Part shown: positions 1-6,787 of the stretch, piece by piece
How positions within the stretch are numbered: the stretch's first letter is position 1
How the letters are laid out: the number at the start of each line of letters is the position of its first letter
From: Gammaproteobacteria bacterium
GTDB lineage: Bacteria; Pseudomonadota; Gammaproteobacteria; SZUA-229
Assembly: GCA_023136715.1 (NCBI GenBank)
Contig: JAGLQT010000105.1
Coordinates: forward strand, 1-11,386
Length of the DNA: 11,386 nucleotides
Direction of reading: 5' to 3'
Translations under genes and position numbers: made by a program
Notes under the pieces: generated by a model
What the model saw: the letters and a program-made list of their open reading frames with translations, nothing else
The model's database searches: none
Told to the model about the DNA's origin: nothing

Positions 1-510
1 CGTGAGGTGCATCGTGATACGCTGGGCTTTAGTGAAGCTTTGCGTTCAGCGCTTCGTGAAGACCCCGATGTTATTCTGGTGGGCGAGATGCGTGACCTTG
101 AAACCATTCGTTTGGCTCTATCAGCTGCTGAAACTGGTCATTTGGTATTCGGTACCCTGCATACCAGTTCAGCTGCAAAAACTGTTGACCGTATTGTTGA
201 TGTGTTCCCCGCAGCAGAAAAAGAAATGGTTCGTGCCATGATGTCTGAATCATTGCGTGCGGTTATCTCGCAGACCCTGTTGAAGAAGATCGGTGGTGGC
301 CGTGTTGCTGCTCATGAAATCATGATTGGTACACCGGCGATACGTAATCTGATTCGTGAAAATAAAATTGCGCAGATGTACTCGGCTATCCAAACGGGTC
401 AGAGTATTGGTATGCAGACGTTAGATCAGAATCTGCAAGAACTTTTAAGTAGGGGCTTGATCAGTAAAGAAGAAGCCATGACAAAAGCGGCAAATAAGGA
501 TAATTTCTAA
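1..510 (+). CDS. pilT: Type IV pilus retraction ATPase PilT, 3' part (5' end outside window)
   Basis: This is the C-terminal 169 residues of PilT, the cytoplasmic hexameric ATPase that depolymerises type IVa pili and powers twitching. The reading frame is open from base 1, beginning REVHRDT, so the gene is cut by the window edge; the full protein is normally about 345 residues. In the fragment the Walker B segment DPDVILVGEMRD lies at residues 21-32, the His box ETGHLVFGTLH at 44-54, and the PilT hallmark AIRNLIRE at 113-120. That last motif is known to be needed for retraction, and here it is intact. The Walker A motif must lie upstream of the window. The gene ends in TAA, and 65 bases later pilU starts on the same strand, so the two are probably co-transcribed. 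PilT is distinguished from PilU by the exact AIRNLIRE motif and the short C-terminus without a tail. Confidence 0.96.
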   Translation, partial: REVHRDTLGFSEALRSALREDPDVILVGEMRDLETIRLALSAAETGHLVFGTLHTSSAAKTVDRIVDVFPAAEKEMVRAMMSESLRAVISQTLLKKIGGGRVAAHEIMIGTPAIRNLIRENKIAQMYSAIQTGQSIGMQTLDQNLQELLSRGLISKEEAMTKAANKDNF

Positions 511-562
511 GCCTGTTGCTTACATTATTATGCCGTACCAGATTAATCAGATGAAAAAATAT

Positions 563-570
563 GAGGTGAT
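563..570 (+). promoter_or_regulatory. Ribosome binding site of pilU
   Basis: GAGGTGAT lies 5 bases before the ATG at 576. It decides the start in favour of this ATG over the next in-frame ATG (codon 10, base 603), which would match the shorter N-terminus of some PilU proteins. Confidence 0.7.
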
Positions 571-575
571 CTTAG

Positions 576-1748
576 ATGGATCGCGATAAGGCTATACGAT
601 ATATGCACGACCTGCTGCGCAATATGGTGCAGAAAGGTGGTTCCGATTTATTTATTACTGCCGGTGCCGCTCCTTCCATTAAGGTGGATGGCGAAATGGA
701 GTCTTTGTCTAATCAGGCACTTAGTCCCCAGCACACTCAGGTTCTGGTGCGCTCGTTGATGAATGATAAGCAATCTGCAGAGTTTGAAGGTACGCAGGAA
801 TGTAATTTTGCGATTAGTTTGCCAGGCGTTTCTCGTTTTCGTGTCAATGCTTTTACGCAGCGTGGCTCGGTAGGCGTTGTGCTACGTATGATTCAGTCGG
901 ATATTCCTGAGTTTAAAGATCTGAATTTGCCAGAGATATTGAAAGACATATCCATGACCAAGCGTGGTCTGGTGATTTTTGTGGGTGCAACGGGTTCTGG
1001 TAAATCAACATCGTTGGCGGCGATGGTGGGTTATCGAAATGAAAATAGTAAGGGACATATTATTACCATTGAAGATCCGATTGAGTTCGTGCATAACCAT
1101 CGCAACTGTATTGTGACTCAACGTGAAGTGGGTGTGGACACAGACAGTTACGAAATTGCATTGAAAAATACTCTACGACAGGCACCGGATGTTATTTTGA
1201 TTGGTGAGATTCGTGATCGTGAGACTATGGAATATGGGGTTGCCTTTGCCGAGACCGGGCATCTATGTCTGTCTACCTTGCATGCCAATAGTACTAACCA
1301 GGCGCTGGATCGTATTATTAACTTTTTCCCTGAAGAGCGTCGCCAGCAATTGTTGATGGATTTGTCGCTGAACCTGAAAAGCCTGATTTCACAACGATTA
1401 ATTCCTTCTGCTTCGGGTGAAGGGCGTGTTGCTGCAGTAGAGGTGATGATTAATTCACCTTTGATGTCGGATCTGATTTTCAAAGGTCAGGTTCATGAAA
1501 TGAAAGAGCTGATCGGTAAGTCTAACGAAATGGGTATGCAGACTTTTGACCAGGATCTGTTTAATCTTTGTGAAAATGGAAAGATTACTTATGAGGATGC
1601 TTTACGCAATGCAGATTCTGTTAATGATTTGAGGCTAAGATTCAAGCTTGAGGGCAAGGGTGCCAAAAAAGATGATTTGATGAACGGGCTGGATAAAATT
1701 CAAATGGCGGAAGATCCCAGTGATGATTCGTCGAGCATGCTCAGATAA
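576..1748 (+). CDS. pilU: Type IV pilus retraction accessory ATPase PilU
   Basis: PilU is a PilT paralogue that assists PilT-dependent pilus retraction in the cytoplasm, mainly under load. The 390-residue protein has an N-terminal PAS-like part with GGSDLFITAG at about 21-30. It then has Walker A GATGSGKST at 137-145, an Asp box TIEDPIEF around 164-171, Walker B APDVILIGEIRD at 203-214 with catalytic Glu211, and a His box ETGHLCLSTLH at 226-236. The segment DRIINFFP…MDLSLNLKSLISQRL and the ending DALRNADSVNDLRLR are PilU-like rather than PilT-like. In place of PilT's AIRNLIRE it has PLMSDLIFKG at about 295-304. A charged tail of roughly 30 residues (PSDDSS near the end) follows the core, as in Pseudomonas PilU, which is of similar length. 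It follows pilT and precedes a second PilU-type gene by 26 bases. Confidence 0.95.
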   Translation: MDRDKAIRYMHDLLRNMVQKGGSDLFITAGAAPSIKVDGEMESLSNQALSPQHTQVLVRSLMNDKQSAEFEGTQECNFAISLPGVSRFRVNAFTQRGSVGVVLRMIQSDIPEFKDLNLPEILKDISMTKRGLVIFVGATGSGKSTSLAAMVGYRNENSKGHIITIEDPIEFVHNHRNCIVTQREVGVDTDSYEIALKNTLRQAPDVILIGEIRDRETMEYGVAFAETGHLCLSTLHANSTNQALDRIINFFPEERRQQLLMDLSLNLKSLISQRLIPSASGEGRVAAVEVMINSPLMSDLIFKGQVHEMKELIGKSNEMGMQTFDQDLFNLCENGKITYEDALRNADSVNDLRLRFKLEGKGAKKDDLMNGLDKIQMAEDPSDDSSSMLR

Positions 1749-1774
1749 TTGCGTTTATTTAAAGGGTTACGATT

Positions 1775-2905
1775 ATGAATTTACAGCCTTATCTTAAATT
1801 GATGTCCGAGCAATCAGCTTCGGATATATATTTCACAACCGGTGCACCGGTGAGTGTGCGTATCGAAGGTACCATGCGTCCAGTGGGTAAGAGCATGTTG
1901 ACGCCGGGTATGACGAAGAAATTAGCCTATGATTTATTGACGCCAGCGCAGATCCAGGATTTTGAAAAAAATCTCGAAATGAATATGGGTATGTCGTATA
2001 CCGACCTTGGACGATTCCGCGTCAATATTTATATGCAGCGCGGTGAAGTTTCGATGGTGATTCGATATATCCGTTCCGATATACCGACCCTGGATGATCT
2101 GGGATTGCCAGACCTGTATAAAGAAATGATCAGCCAGAAGAAGGGGTTGGTGCTGGTTGTGGGTGCAACGGGCATGGGTAAATCGACTTCATTGGCTTCG
2201 ATGATCGATTATCGAAATGGCAATGAAACAGGACATATCCTGACTATTGAAGATCCCATCGAGTTTATGTTTCATCATAAAAAGTCCATTGTCGGGCAAC
2301 GTGAAATCGGACTGGATACGCTTTCTTTTGATAATGCACTACGTGAAGCTATGCGTGAGACGCCAGACTTAATTATGATCGGTGAAGCTCGTGATCGTGT
2401 GGCGATGCAATCGGCCTTGAGGTATGCAGATACAGGTCATCTGTGTTTGACGACTATGCATGCGACCAATGCCAATCAGACATTGGATCGAATACTAAAT
2501 TTCTTCCCGAATGATGCGCACAATCAAATTTTGATGGACTTGTCGTTGAACTTGAATGGCATATTGGCGCAGCGCCTTGTGACCTCAGTGGATGGTTCCC
2601 GCGTTGCGGCTGTAGAGGTGATGCTTAATACCCCTTATATTGCCAGCCTGATACGTGAGGGTGATTTTCATGGCATTAAAGGTGTCATGGAAAAAGGTGG
2701 CGAAGGAAGTATGCAGACCTTTGATCAATCTTTGTATAAATTATATAAAGCTGGGCGAATCGATCTCAAGACCGCGTTGGCTAATGCAGATTCCAGTAGT
2801 GATCTTGAGTGGAAAATTAATTTTGGTGGTGGTGTTGAATCGAAGAACTCAAAAGATAAACCACCTACATTGCAATTTCCTAGTAGTCCATCCAGTACTA
2901 AATAG
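1775..2905 (+). CDS. Second PilU-type retraction ATPase, diverged paralogue
   Basis: This is a 376-residue PilT/PilU-family ATPase of the type IVa pilus system, clearly related to the preceding pilU but diverged. It has SASDIYFTTGAP at 14-25 and a Walker A that reads GATGMGKST at 130-138. The Asp box TIEDPIEF is at 157-164, Walker B TPDLIMIGEARD at 196-207 with Glu204, and the His box DTGHLCLTTMH at 219-229. All catalytic positions look intact, so an active ATPase is expected. MDLSLNLNGILAQRL and the C-terminal ANADSSSDLEWKI ally it with PilU, yet YIASLIRE at 288-295 is closer to PilT's AIRNLIRE than the same place in PilU. The tail is Ser/Pro/Lys-rich and unlike that of pilU. AAAGGG at 1761-1766 precedes the ATG by 8 bases. 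With pilT and pilU it forms an apparent three-gene operon. Its specific role (second accessory motor, or substitute for PilU) is inference. Confidence 0.9.
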   Translation: MNLQPYLKLMSEQSASDIYFTTGAPVSVRIEGTMRPVGKSMLTPGMTKKLAYDLLTPAQIQDFEKNLEMNMGMSYTDLGRFRVNIYMQRGEVSMVIRYIRSDIPTLDDLGLPDLYKEMISQKKGLVLVVGATGMGKSTSLASMIDYRNGNETGHILTIEDPIEFMFHHKKSIVGQREIGLDTLSFDNALREAMRETPDLIMIGEARDRVAMQSALRYADTGHLCLTTMHATNANQTLDRILNFFPNDAHNQILMDLSLNLNGILAQRLVTSVDGSRVAAVEVMLNTPYIASLIREGDFHGIKGVMEKGGEGSMQTFDQSLYKLYKAGRIDLKTALANADSSSDLEWKINFGGGVESKNSKDKPPTLQFPSSPSSTK

Positions 2906-2933
2906 TCCTCAGGTTTAGCAAGTAATTTTGAGA

Positions 2934-2956
2934 AGCGAGCTGAATGATCAGTCGCT
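2934..2956. other. Inverted repeat between convergent genes, possible weak terminator
   Basis: AGCGA-G-CTGA (2934-2943) can pair with TCAGTCGCT (2948-2956): nine base pairs with one bulged G and a four-base loop. It lies in the 42-base gap between the convergent ends of the second pilU gene and pyrC', overlapping the pyrC' stop codon. No run of T follows on either strand, so it is not a classical intrinsic terminator. It could still protect 3' ends or help stop convergent transcription. Confidence 0.3.
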
Positions 2957-4231
2957 ATGACTGTGGATCAGTGTGCCGCCAATAATGGTGTGTTCTGCAC
3001 GAGTTTGGAAGTTCCATCCCATAAAGGGTGAGTTTTTGCCAGAGCTGTGGATATTTGAGTTGTCCAGTTGCCAGTTTGCATCACGATTAAGAATGCAGAT
3101 GTCGGCGCTCGTGCCAATGGTCAGTGTGCCGGTATTCAAGTCCAGAATGGATGCGGGTGCTGAAGTAATGGCCCGAATGATCGTATCAATGTCGACAATT
3201 TCCTGATCGGCTAAACGTGTTGCAAGTGGCAGCAGGGTGGCTAACGCACTGATGCCGGGTTCTGTGCTGGCAAAGGGTGATTCCTTGGCGTCTGGGTCGT
3301 GGGGTTGGTGGTCGGAGCAAATGGCGTCCAGCGTGCCATCGGCAATGCCACGCTGTAGCGCTTCCTGATCACGCTGACTACGCAGTGGTGGCAGAACATG
3401 GCAGGCGCTGTTGAAGCTGCTGATGTCGAGTTCATTTAGGTGTAGCTGGTGTGCACTGACGTCAGCGGTAATATTTAGGCCATCATCTTTTGCGCGGCGA
3501 ATCATAGCAACGCTGGCTGCGCTGGACAGGCGTCCAAAGTGTGCTTTAACACCTGTTTCGGCAACAATTTCCAGAGCGCGGGCGAGAGCTACTGTTTCCG
3601 CTGAAACGGGAATCCCTTTTAGCCCGAGGCGGCTGGCAATGGTGCCTTCGTGTGCGCAGCCACCAGCGCTGAGCCAATGTTCATCGGGCTCAATAAAAAC
3701 GGTTAAGCCGCAATTGGCAGCGTAAGCATAAGCGCGTTTGAGTACCAGTGTGTTTTCTATCGGATGTCGACTATTGCTTAATCCTACGCAACCGGCAATT
3801 TGAAGCGCCTGCATTTCGCTGAGTAATTTACCTTTTAGTCCGGTGGTGAGTGCACCCAGCATAAGTACATTGCAGTGAGCTGCATTAGCGGTTTTATGAT
3901 TAATGAGTTCGACTACAGCAGGTTCGTCGATGACCGGGTCGGTGTCAGGTGGGCAGCATAAGGTGGTGATGCCTGACATGGCAGCAGCGATAGTTTCACT
4001 GTAGATGGTGGCTTTTTGCTCCTGTCCCGGTTCGCGCAGACGTGCACATAAATCGACAATGCCGGGAATAACCGTTAAACCAGTGGCATCAATAGTCTGG
4101 TCGGCCTTGAACTTTTTGGGAGCGATGTCGATGGCGGCAATATGGCCGTTTTCAATATAGAGATCAGCCTGACGATTGAGTTTGATGGCAGGGTCTAAAA
4201 GGTGGCCATTTTTAATGAGTAATTGGCTCAT
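2948..4231 (-). CDS. Dihydroorotase-like protein, probably non-catalytic (PyrC'/PyrX type)
   Basis: This 427-residue amidohydrolase-fold protein resembles type I dihydroorotases of about 420-430 residues. The signature that should read D-x-H-x-H-x-REPG is DLCARLREPG at 60-69, so both metal-ligand histidines are replaced (Cys62, Arg64). The usual H-x-E-D segment is also changed, to IEPDEHWLSAGG near 180-191. The late Asp motif survives as SDHQPHD at 306-312, and one His remains in AHFGRLSS at 230-237. Loss of the HxH pair means dihydroorotase activity is unlikely. Inactive homologues next to pyrB in pseudomonads form a dodecamer with aspartate transcarbamoylase and are needed for its assembly, and the same role is inferred here. 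The gene overlaps the end of pyrB by four bases (ATGA, 4228-4231), so translation is coupled, in keeping with fixed stoichiometry. A separate active pyrC is expected elsewhere in the genome. Confidence 0.9.
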   Translation of the reverse strand: MSQLLIKNGHLLDPAIKLNRQADLYIENGHIAAIDIAPKKFKADQTIDATGLTVIPGIVDLCARLREPGQEQKATIYSETIAAAMSGITTLCCPPDTDPVIDEPAVVELINHKTANAAHCNVLMLGALTTGLKGKLLSEMQALQIAGCVGLSNSRHPIENTLVLKRAYAYAANCGLTVFIEPDEHWLSAGGCAHEGTIASRLGLKGIPVSAETVALARALEIVAETGVKAHFGRLSSAASVAMIRRAKDDGLNITADVSAHQLHLNELDISSFNSACHVLPPLRSQRDQEALQRGIADGTLDAICSDHQPHDPDAKESPFASTEPGISALATLLPLATRLADQEIVDIDTIIRAITSAPASILDLNTGTLTIGTSADICILNRDANWQLDNSNIHSSGKNSPFMGWNFQTRAEHTIIGGTLIHSHSD

Positions 4232-5256
4232 GTTTTTTCAGCCTCGCTGGTTTCTGGTTCCCGCCCAAGCGCCATTGACATAACCGCCATGCGAACCGAT
4301 ATACCGTAAGTGACCTGGTCGAGAATGACTGATTGTGGTCCATCGGCGACGCAGGATTCAATTTCTACACCACGATTAATGGGGCCAGGATGCATGACAA
4401 TGGCATCGGGTTTGGTCAGGCTGAGTCGCTTCTCGGTGAGGCCGTACATTTGATAATATTCTTGTTCGCTGGGCAACAAGGCGCCCTGCATACGTTCTTT
4501 TTGCAGGCGAAGCATGATTACAACATCAGCATCCCGGATGCCTTCTTCCATATTATTAAAGACTTCAACGCCCATGTCTTCGATGCCGATGGGTAAAAGT
4601 GTTTTGGGTGCGATAACACGAACATTGCCGGTGTTGAGAATGTTGAGTGCATGTATTTGGGAGCGGGCTACACGTGAGTGTAAAACGTCGCCGACAATAG
4701 CGACGCGCAGTTGTCTGAAGTTATCGCCTTTGTTGCGTCGGATGGTGAACATGTCCAGCATGGCCTGAGTTGGGTGCGCATGACTGCCGTCACCGGCGTT
4801 AATCACGCTGATGCCGGGTGCAACTCGATTGGCGATATAGTGGGCGGCACCGGATGCATTGTGTCTAACGACAAACATGTCGCACTGCATGGCCTGTAGA
4901 TTTTGCAGTGTGTCCATCAAGGTTTCACCTTTGCTGGTTGCCGAGGCGCTAATGTTGACGTTGAGTACATCAGCAGAAAGTCGTTTGGCGGCTAGTTCAA
5001 AAGTGTTGCGTGTTCGGGTGCTGGCTTCAAAGAATAAATTGGCGACGGTTTTGCCGCGTAGTAAGGGGACTTTTTTAACGCTCTGCTCATTAATATTGGC
5101 GAAGCTTTCGGCGGTATCGAGGATATTAGTGAGTAGTTCGGTGCTCAGGCCTTCGACGGTCAAAAAATGTTTGAGCTGGCCATTTTTATCCAGCTGGATA
5201 TTCCAGGCATCGTGGCCGATGAGGGAATCGGTGGGTCGGCTAGCTTTATTGACCAT
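4228..5256 (-). CDS. pyrB: Aspartate carbamoyltransferase catalytic chain
   Basis: PyrB condenses carbamoyl phosphate with aspartate, the committed step of pyrimidine synthesis in the cytoplasm. The 342-residue chain has the carbamoyl-phosphate loop STRTR at 79-83 in FFEASTRTRNTFE, and the SKGET loop carrying the catalytic Lys109. It also has HAHPTQ at 159-164, DVLHSRVARS at 190-199, the aspartate-binding loop LRLQKERMQG at 249-258, and MHPGPINRG at 288-296. It is longer than the E. coli chain (about 310) because of an N-terminal extension of some 25-30 residues. This is the form found in class A transcarbamoylases that bind a dihydroorotase-like partner instead of PyrI, and no pyrI is present nearby. 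AGGAC lies about 8 bases before the ATG. The gene follows pyrR by 21 bases and overlaps pyrC' by four. Confidence 0.97.
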   Translation of the reverse strand: MVNKASRPTDSLIGHDAWNIQLDKNGQLKHFLTVEGLSTELLTNILDTAESFANINEQSVKKVPLLRGKTVANLFFEASTRTRNTFELAAKRLSADVLNVNISASATSKGETLMDTLQNLQAMQCDMFVVRHNASGAAHYIANRVAPGISVINAGDGSHAHPTQAMLDMFTIRRNKGDNFRQLRVAIVGDVLHSRVARSQIHALNILNTGNVRVIAPKTLLPIGIEDMGVEVFNNMEEGIRDADVVIMLRLQKERMQGALLPSEQEYYQMYGLTEKRLSLTKPDAIVMHPGPINRGVEIESCVADGPQSVILDQVTYGISVRMAVMSMALGREPETSEAEKT

Positions 5257-5277
5257 ATCTTTGTCCTGTTGGAATCA

Positions 5278-5775
5278 TCACGCGACAGCAAACTCCAGAG
5301 GTTCGGGACCGGTGAGTTTGATGTGCTGGTTATCATCAAGATGTAGGTGCTGACCGACAACATCTGCCTGGATAGGTATTTCTCGTCCGCTACGTTCAAT
5401 CAGGCAAACCAGCGTAATACTGGCTGGGCGACCATAATCAAAAATTTCGTTCATGGCGGCGCGAATAGTGCGGCCTGTATGCAGTACATCGTCAACTAAA
5501 ATAATGTGGCGATCGTCAATTTGAGACGGTAGCTTTGAAGGTTTGACCTGAGGATTCATACCGATGCGTGAAAAGTCATCTCGATAAAAACTGATATCCA
5601 GAGTGGAAAGGGGTTGTTCCAGGGAGAGCTTGTTGTGCAGTGCATTGGCGACCCAAACACCGCCAGTGTGGATGCCAACCATTAAGGGTTGATCAATTGA
5701 TCGTTCGGTGAGCAATGTTTTCAGTTGCTCAGCCAATTTATCCAGAAGTGTTTCTGGTGTGGCAATTTCTTCCAT
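5278..5775 (-). CDS. pyrR: Pyr operon regulator / uracil phosphoribosyltransferase PyrR
   Basis: This is a 165-residue type I phosphoribosyltransferase-fold protein. The PRPP loop IILVDDVLHTGRT is at 91-103. GIHTGGVWVA (34-43), ISFYRDDF (61-68), FDYGRPASITLVCLIER (112-128) and REIPIQADVVGQ (131-142) are characteristic of PyrR rather than Upp. PyrR family members bind pyr mRNA in Bacillus and can convert uracil plus PRPP to UMP. In pseudomonads the homologue influences pyr gene expression by a less clear route. Only 21 bases separate this gene from pyrB, with no room for a Bacillus-type attenuator there, so RNA-based attenuation of pyrB is not supported by this sequence. The start is an ATG with no obvious Shine-Dalgarno sequence, and the gene sits 12 bases downstream of ruvX. 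Translation may depend on its upstream neighbour. Confidence 0.93.
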   Translation of the reverse strand: MEEIATPETLLDKLAEQLKTLLTERSIDQPLMVGIHTGGVWVANALHNKLSLEQPLSTLDISFYRDDFSRIGMNPQVKPSKLPSQIDDRHIILVDDVLHTGRTIRAAMNEIFDYGRPASITLVCLIERSGREIPIQADVVGQHLHLDDNQHIKLTGPEPLEFAVA

Positions 5776-5787
5776 AAGTTACAGATC

Positions 5788-6210
5788 TTATTGTTGGTCG
5801 AGCCAGTTTTGCACAATGATTGCGGCCGCCATTTTATCAATCTCGTGTTTGTTGTGCTTGCCTATTTTGGTGTTTTTTTTCAATATTTCTTCTGCTTCAT
5901 AAGAGCTCAGGGCTTCGTTAATTTTGAAAATAGGCATTGGGAAACGTTGTTCCAGTTCGAGGCAAAATGCTTCAACAATTTTTGTCATATCATTTTCTTT
6001 GCCGTCGAGATAATAGGGCATACCGACAATGAGCGCCTGTGGTTTCCATTGAGCGATGATTTGTTCAAGCGCATTCCAGTCGGGTGAGCCGTTGATTTGA
6101 TTGAGTGTGGTGATGGGGGAAGCTGAACCAGTAATGGTTTGGCCAGTGGCGATGCCTATACGTTTCAGGCCGTAATCAATGCCTAAGACGGTGGTGATGT
6201 TGTTGGGCAC
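5788..6210 (-). CDS. ruvX: Holliday junction resolvase-like nuclease RuvX (YqgF)
   Basis: This 140-residue RNase H-fold protein of the YqgF/RuvX family acts on nucleic acid in the cytoplasm. In E. coli, YqgF is linked to 16S rRNA 5'-end maturation and the family resembles Holliday junction resolvases. LGIDYGLKRIGIATG at 9-23 carries the first acidic residue (Asp12), IVGMPYYLDGKE at 61-72 the conserved turn, and EIDKMAAAIIVQNWL at 123-137 the third (Asp125). The usual DERLS segment reads NEALS at 98-102: the acidic Glu99 is kept, but Asp becomes Asn and Arg becomes Ala. The start must be the GTG at 6210, because an in-frame TAA lies two codons upstream (6214-6216). There is little Shine-Dalgarno signal, so coupling to yqgE, which ends 16 bases earlier, is likely. 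The yqgE-ruvX pair is widely conserved in gammaproteobacteria. Confidence 0.92.
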   Translation of the reverse strand: MPNNITTVLGIDYGLKRIGIATGQTITGSASPITTLNQINGSPDWNALEQIIAQWKPQALIVGMPYYLDGKENDMTKIVEAFCLELEQRFPMPIFKINEALSSYEAEEILKKNTKIGKHNKHEIDKMAAAIIVQNWLDQQ

Positions 6211-6226
6211 TATTTATTTATCACGA

Positions 6227-6787
6227 CTAAGCGTGTCCTGCATCATTGCTCAATAATTGTAGGTCAACGCCCAGCAGGTCGGCGGCAGATTGCCAGCGTT
6301 TCTCAGCGGGGGTGTCGAAAATAATTTGTTCTTCTGCGGGACAGTTGAGCCAGGTATTGGCCGCCATTTCCTGTTCTAACTGGCCGGGTGACCAGCCAGC
6401 ATAGCCAAGAGCGATGATTGACTGCTCAGGTCCTTCATCGTGTGCAATCGCTTCAAGAATATCTCGGGAAGTGGTGAGTGCTAAATGGTCATTGATCTTC
6501 AAACTTGAACTCCATTCGCCCAGAGGTTGGTGCAGTATAAAGCCTCGTTCCTGCTGTACCGGGCCGCCGTGATAAATGAAGGTATCATGAATAATGGAAC
6601 CGCTAACTTCAATTTCCATCTGATGAATGACTTCATCAAGCGTGACATCGGTTTTCCGATTAATAACAATACCAAAGCAGCCATTTTCGTTGTGTTCGCA
6701 GATATAAGTGACAGTCTGATTGAAATTGTCATCAAGCAGGCTCGGCATGGCGATAATGAAATGATTGGTCAGATTAGTGGTTTTCAT
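6227..6787 (-). CDS. yqgE: YqgE/AlgH family protein
   Basis: This conserved UPF0301-type protein of 186 residues has no firmly established biochemical activity. The Pseudomonas homologue is called AlgH and has been linked to alginate regulation. NHFIIAMPSLLDDNF at 8-22, GCFGIVINRK at 36-45, IYHGGPVQQERGFILH at 71-86 and GYAGWSPGQLEQEM at 118-131 are diagnostic. I chose the ATG at 6787, whose A is shared with the TGA stop of tonB (TGATG), and which gives the family-like N-terminus MKTTNLTNHF. A GTG one codon earlier (6790) is an alternative. No Shine-Dalgarno is visible, so translation probably restarts after tonB. The adjacent ruvX downstream is the usual partner. The protein is probably soluble, with no signal peptide or membrane segment. 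Confidence 0.92.
   Translation of the reverse strand: MKTTNLTNHFIIAMPSLLDDNFNQTVTYICEHNENGCFGIVINRKTDVTLDEVIHQMEIEVSGSIIHDTFIYHGGPVQQERGFILHQPLGEWSSSLKINDHLALTTSRDILEAIAHDEGPEQSIIALGYAGWSPGQLEQEMAANTWLNCPAEEQIIFDTPAEKRWQSAADLLGVDLQLLSNDAGHA

Noticed and set aside
541..548. GATTAATC palindrome in the pilT-pilU gap as a possible operator
   Set aside because: It is an 8-base perfect palindrome only, without extended dyad symmetry or a second copy. It is expected by chance in AT-rich spacer.
3411..3725. Plus-strand open frame of 104 codons, and similar ones opposite pyrB, ruvX, yqgE and gshB
   Set aside because: These lie opposite well-supported minus-strand genes, have no family resemblance or ribosome binding site, and mirror the codon structure of the real genes.
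5257..5277. PyrR-type attenuator between pyrR and pyrB
   Set aside because: The gap is only 21 bases and holds no hairpin or T-tract, so a Bacillus-style attenuator cannot fit.
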